This document shows positions 12,090 to 24,136 of a stretch of 64,000 nt of DNA, in pieces (position 1 is the first letter of the stretch; the number at the start of each line of letters is the position of its first letter). A program made the translations under genes and the position numbers. The DNA is from Shinisaurus crocodilurus (lineage: Eukaryota > Chordata > Lepidosauria > Squamata > Shinisauridae): NCBI GenBank assembly GCA_021292165.1, contig CM037876.1, forward strand, positions 282,384,521 through 282,448,520, written 5' to 3'. The notes under the pieces were generated by a model. It was not told the origin of the DNA and searched no databases. It saw only the letters and a list, made by a program, of their open reading frames with translations.

Positions 12090-12635
12090 ACAATGTATGT
12101 GACAATGTAGTGATGGCCACCATCTAGGGTGGCTTTAAAAGGGGAGTAGATGAATTTATGAAGGATAAGGCTATCAATGGCTGCTAGTCATGATGGCTAT
12201 ATATCAGCTTCAGTATCAAAGGCAGTATGTCTCTGAATACCAGTTGCTGCCAATCACAGGCAGGAGGGTGCAATGGTTCATTCATTCATTCATTCATTCA
12301 TTATATTTATATCCCACCTTTTTTCCTGCAAGGAACTCAAGGCGGCTTACAGAATCCTCCTCTCCATGTTATCCTCACAACAACCCTGTGAGGAAGGTGA
12401 GGCTGAGAGTCCGTGACTGGCCCAAAGTCACCCAGTGAGTTTCATGGCCGAGCGGGGACTAGAACCCAGATCTCCAGAGTCCCAGTCCAACACTCTCACC
12501 ACTACGCTGCACTGGCTCTCATGTCCTACTTATGGGCTTTCTATAGGCATCTGGTTGGCCACTGTGCAAACAGAATGCTGTATTAGATAGGCCTTTTGTC
12601 TGATCCAGTACAGCTACTCTTAGGTTCTTACCAGA
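12090..12635 (+). mobile_element. CR1/L3-like LINE 3' end split by a SINE
   Basis: The left part (GTGATGGCCACCATCTAG, GGCTGCTAGTCATGATGGC, CTCTGAATACCAGTTGCTG) and the right part (CATGTCCTACTTATGGGC, GGCATCTGGTTGGCCACTGT, TAGATAGGCCTTTTGTCTGA) are colinear with the copies at 4650 and, reversed, at 41120 and 41538. The SINE at 12276-12518 separates them. Confidence 0.65.
12276..12518 (-). mobile_element. tRNA-derived SINE (MIR-like) nested in a CR1/L3-like end
   Basis: It is the same family as 1109-1352 and nearly complete. On the minus strand it starts GAGCCAGTGCAGCGTAGTGG, carries the B-box-like GGTTCTAGTCC, the CTCACTGGGTGACTTTGGG block and a TATAAATATAATGAATGAAT tail. The (ATTC)n on the plus strand at 12279-12302 is its 3' tail. 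Confidence 0.88.
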
Positions 12636-14544
12636 ACTGGCCAAGATTTTTTTAACTTGCTCAATAGAACACCTAGTATTATCAGAATCCAGCAATTAAT
12701 ACTAGCAAAACAGACAATTTTTTCAGAACTGCACACATACTTTTTTTTTTTAGCCCTGTTCGCCTTAAAGTTGCAGAATATTTTAATTTTTTTCTATCTA
12801 TTAGGTTAATATGGCCAGCTGGGTTATTACCTCCTCACTATGATTTGCAACTTTACACTAGTGATGACTGATTACAGAAACAGGCTTAGATACTAAGTAA
12901 TGCTGTGCAAATGGAATAGCAACGTCCATCAATGGAAGAGACTCTGATCCAGTGGAGGCTTCCACAGGAGGAAGTCAGAGGGGAGGCAATTTTCAGCAGT
13001 TCCCTCTCCCCTTTGCAACCCCCTGTGCCACACCCCACAGTGTTCCAGATGGTCACCCAAGGCCTGAAGGGGGAGGGTGAATCAGCAAAAATTGCCTTCC
13101 TCCTCTTCTGCAGGTGGAAATGTCCCATGAATGGAACTCCTCTTAGAGGGCACCCCCACTGGAACATTAGTTAGAATCCAAGCCATAATTCCCAAGCAAC
13201 ATTCACATACTCTTGTTAGGAGCATTATAAGTAAAATAATTGGAAAATAAACAGTGTGCCTAAAATATTTTGCAAGTTAATATTTTGAGTTGGATCCAAA
13301 GAACAATGAGTAGAAATAAAATATCTATTAGTGCTGAACTATAAACACTTGTGCATATTGTACAAGAGCATGCACAAGAGCTCATACAATGCTACAACAT
13401 AGGTTCCATAGCTGTTCTCATGCATCTACTTGTGCAAACAAACCATCTTTGGATTTAGTTTCATTTTTCCCTTACATTCTAGCACCCACTGTAAAACAGC
13501 CCAGGGACACATCTTTGAATTCATCCCAATGATTCTAATTTTAGGAGCTAATAATGTATAGGGTTCTTTACAAACTAAATACATTAAGAACAATGTAAAT
13601 GTATGGGCTAACCTCAGCATAATTACAGATCTAGATTTCTTCCTATGCTCTGAATACACTTGTAAAGGATAGATAGATAGATAGATAGATATAGATAGAT
13701 AAATAATGCTTTGACTCCTAATAGGTGCTTGTCACATGATAGCACAAACATACTGATTTAACAGCTCATTTTGTTATTTTGCTTCCTAAATTTGTAATGT
13801 CAGCTTTGTCAATTGCAATTCTTTTAGTTAATCTTATATTTATGTTACATTCTCTTTCACTGCCAATAGTGTAATCACAAAAAAGCTTCTAAATTACGCT
13901 CATATAACCACCTCATTATTCTTAATTTTGTAATTTTCTTAAATAAAAAATTTAATACATTTCAATTAGCTTTTTAGTCTGTAGTGATGTTTGTCTGTTT
14001 CAACTTAGCTTAGTGTCTAGAACCCAATTAATATAGGTTCTGAAGCTAAACAAGACCAAATGAACAATTTTTTACAAATACATATTTTTTTCTCCAACCA
14101 GTTGGTATTCAGCACACATAATTTAATTGTAGCCATTTGTTCTAAACTGATCCTCTAATCAGTTTTTTTTTTTTTTTTAAGTTCTTATACATCCACTATA
14201 GAAAGATGTGAAACAAAATTCTGTCATCTCCCTTGTGGCAAGGCAATGTTAAGAACATGATATGAGGAACACACTGGTATGGACTGGGAGAAGCTAGTAC
14301 ATTGTATCCTTGGAGCTGTTAGTTCTTTATACAGGAATTTCGTTTTAGTAAATTCCGTACGCATTGTTGGAGAATCCCCTCCCTTTCAATGGGCAACTCT
14401 CCAAGCCTTAAAACTAGGGCATGTTGATAAAAGACAAAGCCCAACAATGAACAGAGACATTTGAAAATCAAATCCTAGCACACTGACCTTAATGTTTCGG
14501 ACTGGTGGCTGTGTACCTTAGGGAACGCCTCCTCCCATTAGTAA
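12636..14544. other. no recognisable gene
   Basis: AT-rich unique-looking DNA with T runs (12741-12751, 14163-14179) and a GATA microsatellite. Two overlapping short frames at 12886-13174 show no domain. Confidence 0.5.
13666..13704. repeat. (GATA)n microsatellite
   Basis: About 9 GATA units with one interruption (ATATAG). Confidence 0.9.
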
Positions 14545-14900
14545 CAACTTCCAGAGGGGTAGCCACATTAGTCTGCCAAAGAAAAACAAGTCTTGCAGCA
14601 TCTTAAAGACTAAAGATGCAAACCTATGCATGTTTAGGCAGGAAAAAAAGTCCTACAACTCCCAGCATTCCCAAGCCAGTCATGCTCGCTGGGGAATGCT
14701 GGGAGTTGTAGGACTTTTTTCTGTCTAAACATGCATAGGATTGTGCCCTTATTGTAGCATAAGCTTTTGTGGACTAGAGTCCACTTCATCAGATGCATGA
14801 AATGTTATCCTCCAACTTTTCATGGATAACACTGCATGCATCTGATGAAGCAGACTCTTTTCCATGAAAGCTTATGTCATAATAAATGTGTTAATCTTTA
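14545..14900 (+). repeat. interspersed repeat of unnamed family, split by a MITE
   Basis: CAGAGGGGTAGCCACATTAG, CTTGCAGCATCTTAAAGACT, then (after the MITE) TAGCATAAGCTTTTGTGGAC and CCACTTCATCAGATGCATGA. I know this pattern as a widespread sauropsid repeat but cannot name its class. A partial minus-strand copy lies at 35863-35940. CATCTGATGAAG recurs near 14840, so the 3' part is partly duplicated. Confidence 0.55.
14627..14750. mobile_element. foldback MITE with about 50-bp arms
   Basis: Arms: CCTATGCATGTTTAGGCAGG...GTCCTACAACTCCCAGCATT and the complementary AATGCTGGGAGTTGTAGGAC...CTGTCTAAACATGCATAGG, around a short loop (CCCAAGCCAGTCATGCTCGC). It interrupts the repeat at 14545-14900. The inner CAG/CTG ends recall hAT MITEs, but the complementarity continues outward, so the true termini are uncertain. 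Confidence 0.7.
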
Positions 14901-15085
14901 AGGCGCCTCAAGCCTCTTTGTTGTTAATTTCCTCCATATGTACTTCTCTGTTATCTGGGAGACTTTGCTCCACATCCCATCTTTTACTAATGCAAGAATT
15001 TTGAGTGTGTTCTCTGTGGTGGCACCTATGCTTTGCCCATTGAAGTGCACTTTTGACTTAATGGCAAAAAACCCCCAAAAGTAAT

Positions 15086-15310
15086 AGAATCATAGAACTA
15101 GAAGGAGCCTTGTAGGCTGTCTACAACCCCCCTGCTCAATGCAGGGGATCCAGAGACAGAGTATCCTCCAATGGATGGCTGTCCTGACTCTGCTTGAAGA
15201 CCCCCAGCAAGGGAGAGCCCACCAGCTCCCTAGGTAATTGTCAAACTGCTCTTACCTTTAAGACGTTTCTCCTAATGTTCAACCAAAATCTACTCTCCTG
15301 TATTTTAAGC
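15086..15310 (-). mobile_element. CR1 LINE 3' end fragment (older copy)
   Basis: ATAGAATCATAGAACTAGAA at the start is the reverse of the CR1 ATTCTATG tail. CCTGCTCAATGCAGGGGATC and TTCTCCTAATGTTCAACC follow in the reverse order expected of a CR1 3' UTR and ORF2 end. It is more diverged than the copies at 55.5 and 63.5 kb. Confidence 0.7.
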
Positions 15311-16020
15311 TCATTAGATCTAGTAACTGAAGACTGGCTTCTTCCAAGGGTATTCCTAGCTGGCTGGTTTTGCTATTTATGTTGCTGCCTTTTTGCCCTC
15401 TTTTTCTTTCTTTCCTTCCTTTTTTTTAATAGATGTTATGCTTTTGTGACTGGTTTTGGTATTTTATTATCTTTGTATTTTAAGATTTTAGGCTTATCTT
15501 AATTACGGATTGTACACTACTTTAGATGCCATTTGAGGGCAAAGAATGTAGTCTCTACATTTTATCCAATATTTTATTATTTATGGCTTTTACGTTATTG
15601 CCCGTCCCATTTGGAGAGAATAAGTATTGTACACTGAAGTTAAATGCTAGGACTTTCTAGCCAGCATAACAAAAAATGGTGCTAGAATGTGCACGGGAAT
15701 CGTCTCTGCCTAGAAGATAGACTGTTCCCTATATAACTAGTCCTGGCTTTTAAAGGTGTTCAGAGGTAGCAGAAGCTGCAGCTCCTCTTCAGCCAGAGGC
15801 GATAATGCTAATATAACTGAGGGTTAGGAACAAACATGAGGAAATAATGGACTGTTATTACTCCCCCCCCCCCTGAAATTCCATTTTCAGGAAATTTTGA
15901 AGCCATCAAAAGAAACTGGATTCCCACCATATTTTCTTTTTCTTTTTTAAAGGGTGGTGGTGGCTTGAAATATATATGTATATGTGTGTGTGTACATATA
16001 TAGAGAGAGGGGGGGGGAGG
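15311..16020. other. no gene; L2-like 3' tail at about 15446-15560
   Basis: TTTTGTGACTGGTTTTGGTA...GTACACTACTTTAGATGCCA resembles a plus-strand L2 3' UTR. The rest has C runs (15862-15871) and a TATA/GT patch (15970-16010). Confidence 0.4.
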
Positions 16021-16440
16021 GCATGTTCGCACGACACAGGAACCGCGGGGGAGCAGAAGTCCCCCGTGGTTCCCGTGTTGTGCGAACGCCGACCGGGGGG
16101 TGCCCCCGCGGGATGGCCACGTGCAGGACGCATACAAAGTGACCATGGTCGGTCGAGGGGTAAGCCCCTACCGCGCGTGGCCACCCTGCCGTGCAAATAG
16201 CGGGCAGCTGTCCCGCGGGGGCCGCACAGAGGCAGCAGCCCAGAGCGGCCGAAGCTGCCGCTGCTCCATCCTGGCCCCACCCCCTAGTGCTGGGAGGCCC
16301 GCACTGCAGTGCAGGGACTGCCGGCTCCACCGGGGTCCGCCCACACACGCGGGGCACAGGTCATCTGCGGCGCCCCTCTGGACCCCGCGGATCACCCCAT
16401 GGTGCCTCCCCCACCCGCAACCTGGGTCGTGCGAACCGGC
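16021..16440. mobile_element. GC-rich element with terminal inverted repeats (candidate non-autonomous DNA transposon)
   Basis: An abrupt 420-bp island of high GC in AT-rich DNA. It starts with GTTCGCACGAC (16025-16035) and ends with the exact complement GTCGTGCGAAC (16426-16436). The complementarity extends inward with mismatches (CAGGAACCGCGGG against CCCGCAACCTG). The first 70 bases are also a hairpin: GTTCGCACGACACAGGAACC folds on GGTTCCCGTGTTGTGCGAAC. Overlapping ORFs in several frames reflect the GC content, not coding. No transposase or clean target duplication is visible. Confidence 0.55.

Positions 16441-16442
<2 letters not shown>

Positions 16443-16480
<38 letters not shown>
16443..16480. 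repeat. (GA)n microsatellite
   Basis: About 19 GA units abutting the right end of the GC-rich element. Confidence 0.9.
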
Positions 16481-16486
<6 letters not shown>

Positions 16487-16730
16487 TTCATTTTCTTCTC
16501 AAACCTAATCGAACTTTACTACTTTAAGAACATTAAAAGTATCAATCATAACTTAGCATATAGAATCGTATTGTTCAGTGTCTTGTACGGTGATCAGGAC
16601 TCACTCCAAGGGCCTCTGAAGAGTTGGTGGGCTGGTTCCTGCCCTCAGGGATTGGTGGCGCCCGTGTTGCCCTCATCAAGACTCAGTCCAATAGCCTGAG
16701 GTCTTCAAAGCAAATGGAACTTTTAATTCA

Positions 16731-16815
16731 CTTACACTGCAAACCTATACAGACTAAACTGGGAATAAGTCCTATTGAACTCAGCGGGATTTACATCTGA
16801 GTATACAGGTATAGC
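16731..16815. repeat. decayed foldback repeat
   Basis: CACTGCAAACCTATACAGAC, GGGAATAAGTCCTATTGAAC and GGGATTTACATCTGAGTATA match the family at 4188-4270 in the usual order. Confidence 0.5.
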
Positions 16816-17292
16816 ATTTAGGTACCTTGCCATTTCAATCTGTTTCCAGTAGAAAATACATGCTGCCAGTTATGTTCCTCAGGTGGCTGCAGCACTAAAA
16901 GATTATTTTACATCAAATATTGCCGAACTACAAGCATTAACTTCAATTTCATTTACACACACTTTGGCACAAATGTTTACATTTGTAGTTGCTCAAGAAA
17001 GATAGTATCATTCGGAGACTTGACTGAGCAAAAATAAGTTTTTTTCTCTCCAGAAGTGCAAATATCATCCAAGCTTTCCTACTCAAATATGTTTTATAGA
17101 TTCAGAATTATATTAGACATTAGAAAATATTAGAAAAAAATACAGCACCAAATAGTTTAAGGACCAAAACTAATAGCTATGCAGTTATGCATCAAAAGCT
17201 AAAAATTATTTGTTGAGCTATAGAACATCCATTATTTATTACAGCCTGATCCTTTGGTCCTGCTAGACTGGTGCTGCGGTGCATGATATGAG
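16816..17292. other. no recognisable gene
   Basis: AT-rich unique-looking DNA without supported features. Confidence 0.5.
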
Positions 17293-17702
17293 CATGATGG
17301 CGACCTTTTGAGCCCGAGTGCCAAACTACAACAACAAAACAACTTATTTAGTCCAAAGTGCCTTAATTGGCGGAATGAGGAGGGGGCAACTGCTAATCGA
17401 GCCCCGCATCTCTCTCAGGGCATAGCTCTCACCGGGCGCGCAAAATTTGGGCGCGCACGCACTGTTCTTCTGACTGCGTCATTTTAGAGGAGGCGGGGTG
17501 CCTGCGCAGTCCCTTCTGTAGTGGAATGTTGGAGTGTGCCTGCCTGTGTAGCCATCGATGAATGAGTTGAAGGAGTTACTATGAACACGCCGCTTAATGC
17601 AGAAAGGGACGGTCTTTTCGGATCTGGCGACCAGGTCTCGAGTGCCCACAGAGAGGTCCTGCGTGCCACTGTGGCACACGTGCCATAGGTTCGCCATCAC
17701 TG
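17293..17702. mobile_element. non-autonomous hAT element, about 410 bp
   Basis: Left end CA-TGATGGCGACC and right end, reversed, CAGTGATGGCGAACC form hAT-type terminal inverted repeats. The flanks are ATATAGAG on the right (17703-17710) and ATATGAG on the left, an 8-bp duplication with one base lost. The interior is GC-rich and has no transposase. Confidence 0.75.
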
Positions 17703-20055
17703 ATATAGAGTGTAATGTACTTGTAATTCTGTGCAGTCCCAAGAGAAAAGTCAAACACACAGGAATAGCAGTAGAAATAGGAGCTAATGTAGCAACACTT
17801 ACTGCCACTCCCTCAGCAACCATGACAAATGCATAGCCATCCATCAATCATGATGCTGCTTGCTGGCACCAGTCCCATAATATCCATGGCACCAAGCAAT
17901 TCACAGCAACAACAGACTGCCCTCATGACTTCACTCTACTCAGTTTGCATCCTGCACATGCATGCGCGCACACACGCACACACACACACACACAGGCAAC
18001 CAGAGCAAAGCCATGCTTGATGCCTCTCTATCCACAAGTTCTGTGGTGCAAGGGAAGAGGAAGAGAGCATTACCACTTGGAAGCCACAAGCTCTAGGCCT
18101 CTCTTAGGAAGGGGTTTGAATCTGCTGGGAGCCCAGACAGCAGCAGCCTGCTAGCAACCACTCATATGCCAAACATACAGTGATGGAAGGACTGATTTTA
18201 CAGTCACAATAGGTCACCAGTTCAGTAGCCAGGGTCCTACCCAGAAGCGCCCTCCCGAAAAGGGGCTGAAGTCTCACTATGGGCACAATGCTCCAGAGAC
18301 AGTTCTCAGAACACTCCACAATACCTATATGTTGGTGTGAGCTGAACATGCACTTGGCTAAGGAGAAGGCCACACACACAAAGAATGTAAGCTACAAGCC
18401 AGGCTCCCAGCAGCCATCGCCAGGAGCTGTCTTAAAGTTCAGTAGGTGAGGGCAACACAGTAGAAATCAGGAGACAGGAGGAGGAGATGAGTCCTGCCTT
18501 GGGGAGAAGCTGAAGTGACCTTCCCCAAGGTAAGCCTCACCTTTTGGGTGTTCTGTCAGCAATAATGATTTGATGTGCAATTTGTGGAGGGGGGGGGAGC
18601 TAAGGAACAAAACAGCAGCACTGGAACATGGAATAACCTGAGCTCTCAGCATAGCTGTGTAAGAATGAAGAAAACTGATTAAATCAGCTAGGTGCAGCCA
18701 ACGCAGAGGAAAACACTCTTCAACTAGGTTACTATTTGGGTACCTGGGGGCAATTGCCAGACCTAGAACTGTGTCCTCTGAGGACACATAGTGGGAACGT
18801 TTGGGGATGGGAAAGGAGCAACGCCTATACCCTACTTCTAAGTTTGTAATTTTTTTCAGGTAAGTTGGCACAACAGAAACATCTAGGTAGCTGAGAAACT
18901 AATCTCATTAAAACAAAACTAAACATGCAGCAGCCCTCCAAAAGCCCTCCAGAACTTTTACAGACATATAAAATATAGTGTTCCAGTGAAGCAACAGGGG
19001 GACGGATTCACTTATCTGTTGAAACAAAGAGAACTGAAAAGGATGGAAGTGGGGAGGATCTAGGAAAGAGAAAATGGGATTTTTCTTATTTCTGAAGAAA
19101 TTAAGATTTCATTATTTTCATTGATTTTAAGAAGAAATCAGTACCCGTTTTGCAAGCAAGTCATAACTGGATTTTGTGTTTTTAAATTAATCCTTAAATT
19201 CTGTTCACAGATCAAAACTGACAGGTGTTTGAGATTTATAAGCAGTTTTCACAATTCCCACTTGACCAAATTAAAAGCAGCAGGCATTTAATCCAAAGAG
19301 AGATACATAAAAAATCTGACCTTGAAGTATAACAGCTTCCCAGTTATGAAGAGGAGACTTAAACAGCCTTATTTAACTTTGAATATGTTAATTAAGGTTC
19401 TATGCAATTTCCCAGATCTGAACCAATGCATCTGTAGTAATGGAAAGAAAACATGCCAACTTAATTGAAGCTACTTGTGTTAAAAATAATCTTTATAAAG
19501 AAAACCAAATGCTCTCTCAACCTTTTTTCTAAGAATTGGGCTTATGTTCCCAAAACTGTAATTAAAACATTCAGAGTAGGCTTTCTTGGGATTGATACTG
19601 GCAGCAAGGGGGGGAAATTGGTACCAGACAAAGCATTCGAACTTACAGTTCCCATATTGTAATGCAAAATGCTGCATATTTAATCAAGCCTTTCCTTTAC
19701 AAAACACAAGGATGTTAAGTATATAAAAACATGGCCATTGGTAAAGTACTAAAGCATGTAGGTATAACCACAAGATGACCAAAAAGGATTATTCCTACTG
19801 GAAAACAGGCCTGACGAAAGTCTAGCTAGCAGGAAAGTCAAAAGCAGTAGCACCATATTTTAAAGTCAGTATGATATACATACAGCACAAATAACTCATT
19901 ATGTGTCTCCTTTTTTAGATTTTGTTTCTATCTTTAAACAAGGAGATGCTCTCAGGTCCATTTTGTGTAATTTAGACAAGTTTTCAGCACTACTTCCTCT
20001 TCAGTTCTGTTAACATGCCTCAGTCCATTGTGAGTGATCTGAAACCATTCAATTA
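17703..20055. other. no recognisable gene
   Basis: Holds a (CA)n tract at about 17970-17993 and a G run at 18589-18598. ORFs of up to 134 codons (18467-18871, minus) lack any recognisable domain. Confidence 0.45.
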
Positions 20056-20160
20056 TGTTCATAGTGCAATTCAAAGCACATTTACTCAAAAGTACCTAAG
20101 TCCCATTTATTTCAATTAGGTTTACTCCTTAGTTAGTGTGCTTCGGATTGCACCCATAAT
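20056..20160. repeat. decayed foldback repeat
   Basis: TGCAATTCAAAGCACATTTACT, AAGTCCCATTTATTTCAATT and GTGCTTCGGATTGCACCC match the family at 4188-4270, with arms still partly complementary. Confidence 0.5.
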
Positions 20161-20334
20161 TGCCCATAAAACATCCTTAATAAGCATTTAATTAACAAAA
20201 CTGGTATAGGATATTCCCACTTAAATAAGGCATAGGCAAAGATTATTATTATATGCAACATCCATCTCTCATATACATAATTAGCTTCAACAGAGAACAA
20301 CTGCAATGTGGACCTGCAATTATACCCCTAATCT

Positions 20335-20440
20335 AATGTAATATTTATTTAAAGCATTTTTACTCTACTCTTTAGCCAGAAAGGCTCCCAGGGCAGCTTA
20401 AAGATCAATAAAAACAAGACAGTCCCTGCCCTCAGGCTTA
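20335..20440 (-). mobile_element. LINE 3' tail fragment
   Basis: TTTACTCTACTCTTTAGCCA, GGCTCCCAGGGCAGCTTAAA and CCTCAGGCTTACAATCTAAA resemble a reversed LINE/SINE 3' end. A related sequence lies at 41790-41900. The class is uncertain. Confidence 0.4.
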
Positions 20441-21525
20441 CAATCTAAAAAGACATGACACAAAAGGAAAAAAGGATGAGAAGTATTGGCTCATTATTTC
20501 TTTTAAATTATATAATATTGGCGTTATACAAGCCTTTTTAGATAATGTTTCCACAGGCACTTAAAAAGTTGCCCAGAGTGCGGGGAAGTAAAATATCCCT
20601 GAATATGATGCCTACAGTGTAAAAAATAAAATAAAATAAAATAAAGTGTGAATTAGGAGGGGGAAATTTATAGATCATGTCCCTGTTATTAAAATGCTTG
20701 TTTTCACCAAGTTTTTTTAATTACTAAAAACAGCATTGATTATATTCATCCACTTCACTAACATAAGCTAAAGCCTGAGCAAACCATGCCATGTCTCTTT
20801 AGTTTGCCTTCACCATTAGAATGTTTAAGATTAGTATGTGTTTAAGATAAGCATTAAATAACAGCAGATGAGGAAAAGGAAGAAAAACAACAAAATAATT
20901 TGATCCCACAGCTTACCTTTAATTCTTCACAAGAGCATTCACTCTACTTGCCTTAAAACAAAGTGGCAAAACCCCAAAATTGAACAACAACCCACAACCG
21001 AGAACATATTAAATGATTGAGCCAAATGCAACCAGGACCTGACATCTCCATTCATCTACTGCAAGGAGGCACTAGATGGAAGTGTCTAGATTTCCACACC
21101 ACTAGTACTTTGTGGACACAGGTTTAATTTGGCAAAGTTTAGAACACACAGCAGCCAAAAAGCCAAACAAATCACCATCCACCCATTTAAAGAGCAAGTT
21201 CAACTGTAAGAAATACAGCAAGAGATTTACATTGATCTTTGAAATGATTATCTGTAGGATAGTTTGTAGAGATTTTATTCTTACTCCCATTTATATTTTT
21301 ATAAAATAAAAGGCTTTTTCTCCCTTGGATGTTTCCCACCTCTTTTTAATAATGCATGACCTCAGGACATCCTGTCCCTGTAATATACCTTTTGATTTTG
21401 ATGCCATTGACAAGATGCTAAGGATAGAATCCTATACTGTACACAGTTACTTGTACTCAATGGGGATTGCTTCTGACATCTAAACAATTGCTCAGTAAGA
21501 GGTTTTAGATTAAGGTCTAAGGCCT

Positions 21526-21527
<2 letters not shown>
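20441..21527. other. no gene; decayed foldback fragment at about 21420-21490
   Basis: GATAGAATCCTATACTGTAC and CTCAATGGGGATTGCTTCTG match the foldback family. An AAAAT-rich run lies at 20620-20645. Otherwise nothing. Confidence 0.45.
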
Positions 21528-21563
<36 letters not shown>

Positions 21564-21640
21564 ATATTTATTTTATTTTATTTTATGGTTTTTAGTTGTA
21601 TCCCACCTTGCTTTAAGGATACGGCCAAGGCAGTAGTAAA
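21528..21640 (-). mobile_element. L2-type LINE 3' tail with (ATC)n
   Basis: About 12 ATC units (21530-21562), then TTTATTTTATTTTA and GTTGTATCCCACCTTGCTTT, ending GGCCAAGGCAGT. This is the reversed layout of an L2 3' end, as at 368-480. The microsatellite is the LINE tail. Confidence 0.6.
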
Positions 21641-24005
21641 CTATTAACTGTATTGACTTATAAACTACAAGAGAAGCTCAAGTCATTTTAGGATATTGAT
21701 TTGACTGTTTCTATGGGATGTTGTGATTCACTTTGAGGGAAACATGTATCAGGATAAAAAATTCAAAAATAAAATAAAATTTAAGCAAACTATATGAAAC
21801 AGTTTTGCCAAACTACTACTATAGTTTAGTAAAGTTTACTACCTTGAATTCAATATTTGTGGTGATTATCATCCCTCGTCAGTCAATTTTACTCAGCTTG
21901 TAGCAAAACAAAGTGCACAACCAAATTATCACCTGCAATGCACTGCAACCTGGCTCTGAGAAACAAAATTATGAACTAGACTAAGTAAGCCAATATGGGT
22001 GGTATCCCACCAATGGAACTGCTTGTAAGTGGAAAGGAGAGGGGGGTATTTCCCACTCCTGCCTACAGCCCCGTGAGTACCCTAAAAAGCTGCTCTGGAT
22101 GGCTGGAAGACCTTACAGAGCAGATGGGGGGGGGACTGGCAGCTGTAGGAGGGAGCACAGGAGAGGAAAGTTCTGTTGTGTGAGTGGCAATATTTCATTT
22201 CATTCTATAGTTTAGTGTTAAACGAATAACATTTAGGCTCATGCACTTCCCACTCCCTGGCTGGCAGTTACCAGTTTGGATATAATGGCAAACCATAGTT
22301 GGTTGAATGAAAATGGAAGCAAATGCTTCTGATCTCCTGTGCCAGAGGAGGAGAGGGAAGAGCAGCCTTGTGCACATAATGTTAAACTATGGTTTAGTGC
22401 AATGTCTGAAGCAGCTCATAACGTCTCCCGATTTTTTAACCATGATGAAGAGCTCAGGAGCACCTCACAGGCTCATACACACTCTTTCCTCCCTCTTGAG
22501 CAAATTATCTCTACTTCAGCATTAACTATGGTGTAGTGTGACATCTGAACAGCAGTTAACACTAATCATGATTTGAAAACAGGGTCTGAAACTATTTTAC
22601 AAACACTTGGTAAAGCTAGCCATGGTTAGTATTAATCTAGGAACAGATCGCACACCATGCACTAATTAACTCTGATGAGGCAAGGGAGGAGGGAATTTGT
22701 ACAGGAGCGAGGAGGAAGGGGCATGTGAGTCCACAAGGCACTCCCAATCATGTAACCATGGTTAAGAGATCAAGAAACATCCCATCTGCACTAGACAACA
22801 GAAACATTTCTGATCTTAAATTAATTTTGATCACACCAGTTACATCTAAAGTATTTCCAGATGTTGAAACTTAATTTTTTTCCATATCCAGTCATCATCA
22901 TCATCATCAGGCATCTGTACCTCCACGGTCCACCCCCCATCAGGTCCACGGTCCACCCCCCATCAGGTGATCACTCGTTACCGAGTAAGATTGTCTTCCG
23001 GGATAAAAGGAGGAAATTCTAAAGAAGATTGTGTAGACTCTAGCGATGGGTCCGTAAGTGACTGTGGAGGCCAATTCTAGATCCACACAGCTTCTGTAAT
23101 ATGAATTATCTTCTGCTTTTGAATTAGCAGTGTTCACACATGTACAGGAATAGTGTCAAAGAGGCTCAAAGGCAGTTTTCATGATGTAAGTCAAGGAACT
23201 TCAAATGGATTTCTAAGAAATCGCTATAGCCACTTTTCAACTATGACAACTATCAATGTAATGTTTTCCTCCGGGGGTGCTTTTGAAACATTTCCCTTAG
23301 AAGCACATACACAAAAATGCCAGGCCTAAACTGCCTTTTCCTAGAATTAATGGAAAACTGATAGGAATCTAGCATCCTCTTCAGAGATTTTTCCCAAAAA
23401 ATGCACATGGAGCACATGAAGTTGACTTATGCCGAGGCAGACAATGCTTCACATAGGACTGTCTTCTCCAACTAAGAGTGGGATGAGATGAGATGAGGGT
23501 GTCATACATAAATACATATGTGCAAAGGCCTGATTCATGCACTCTCCCAGCCCCTTTTATGATCAAATCCCCACCCCACCCCCAAGTCCAACCACAGTAT
23601 ATACAGTATCAACAGGATAATGAAATCAGATTTCACATCTGGTTACCACCAGAAAAGTAGAGGGATGATTCTACTTGTAGCTCCCCTGAGTAAATATTCC
23701 TTTATTGTGAATTTGATCTATGAGCTGCACACAATTTAGTGAGATTGTTGACCCTATAACAATTAATCCAAGAAATAGTAAGGCAAACTTGATTTCAGTG
23801 TCCCAACTGAAAATAGACCTCTCGGTAACACTACTCAGCATAAAATTGACAAGACTTTTAATTTACCCCTGCACAACATCCCAAGCATTTGAAAGGTTTT
23901 TCAGAGGCACTGATGTTTAATGGAAGCAGAGAAGCTCATTGCTTACAGTAGTTGTGTGACAGCTGTGTTGTTAACATATTAAACATTCGACTATTCATGC
24001 CAATA
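21641..24005. other. no gene; scattered CCATGGTT words and a 23-bp duplication
   Basis: Between 22260 and 22770 the words AACCATAGTT, ACTATGGTTTAGTG, CCATGGTTAGTATTA and AACCATGGTTAAGAG recur in both orientations, suggesting decayed foldback elements. No coding signal. Confidence 0.4.
22893..22967. repeat. (ATC)n followed by two tandem 23-bp units
   Basis: Five or six ATC units, then TCCACGGTCCACCCCCCATC-AGG twice in a row, 22922-22944 and 22945-22967, with no difference between the copies. Confidence 0.85.
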
Positions 24006-24136
24006 GACTCTCAGCCTAACCTACCTCACAGGGTTGTTGTGAGGATAAAATGGAGAGGAGGAGGAGGATTATGTAAGCCGCCTTGGGTTCCTTGCAGGAA
24101 AAAAGGTGGGGTATAAATGTAATAAATAAATAAATA
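24006..24136 (+). mobile_element. tRNA-derived SINE (MIR-like), 5'-truncated
   Basis: Starts within the middle block (GACTCTCAGCCTAACCTACC) and runs through CAGGGTTGTTGTGAGGATAA, GCCGCCTTGGGTTCCTTGCA and TATAAATGTAATAAATAAAT. The tRNA head is absent. Confidence 0.85.

Noticed and set aside
16100..16699. A 199-codon plus-strand frame over the GC-rich island
   Set aside because: It runs into a GA microsatellite, has overlapping equal-quality frames on both strands and no domain. It is explained by GC content.
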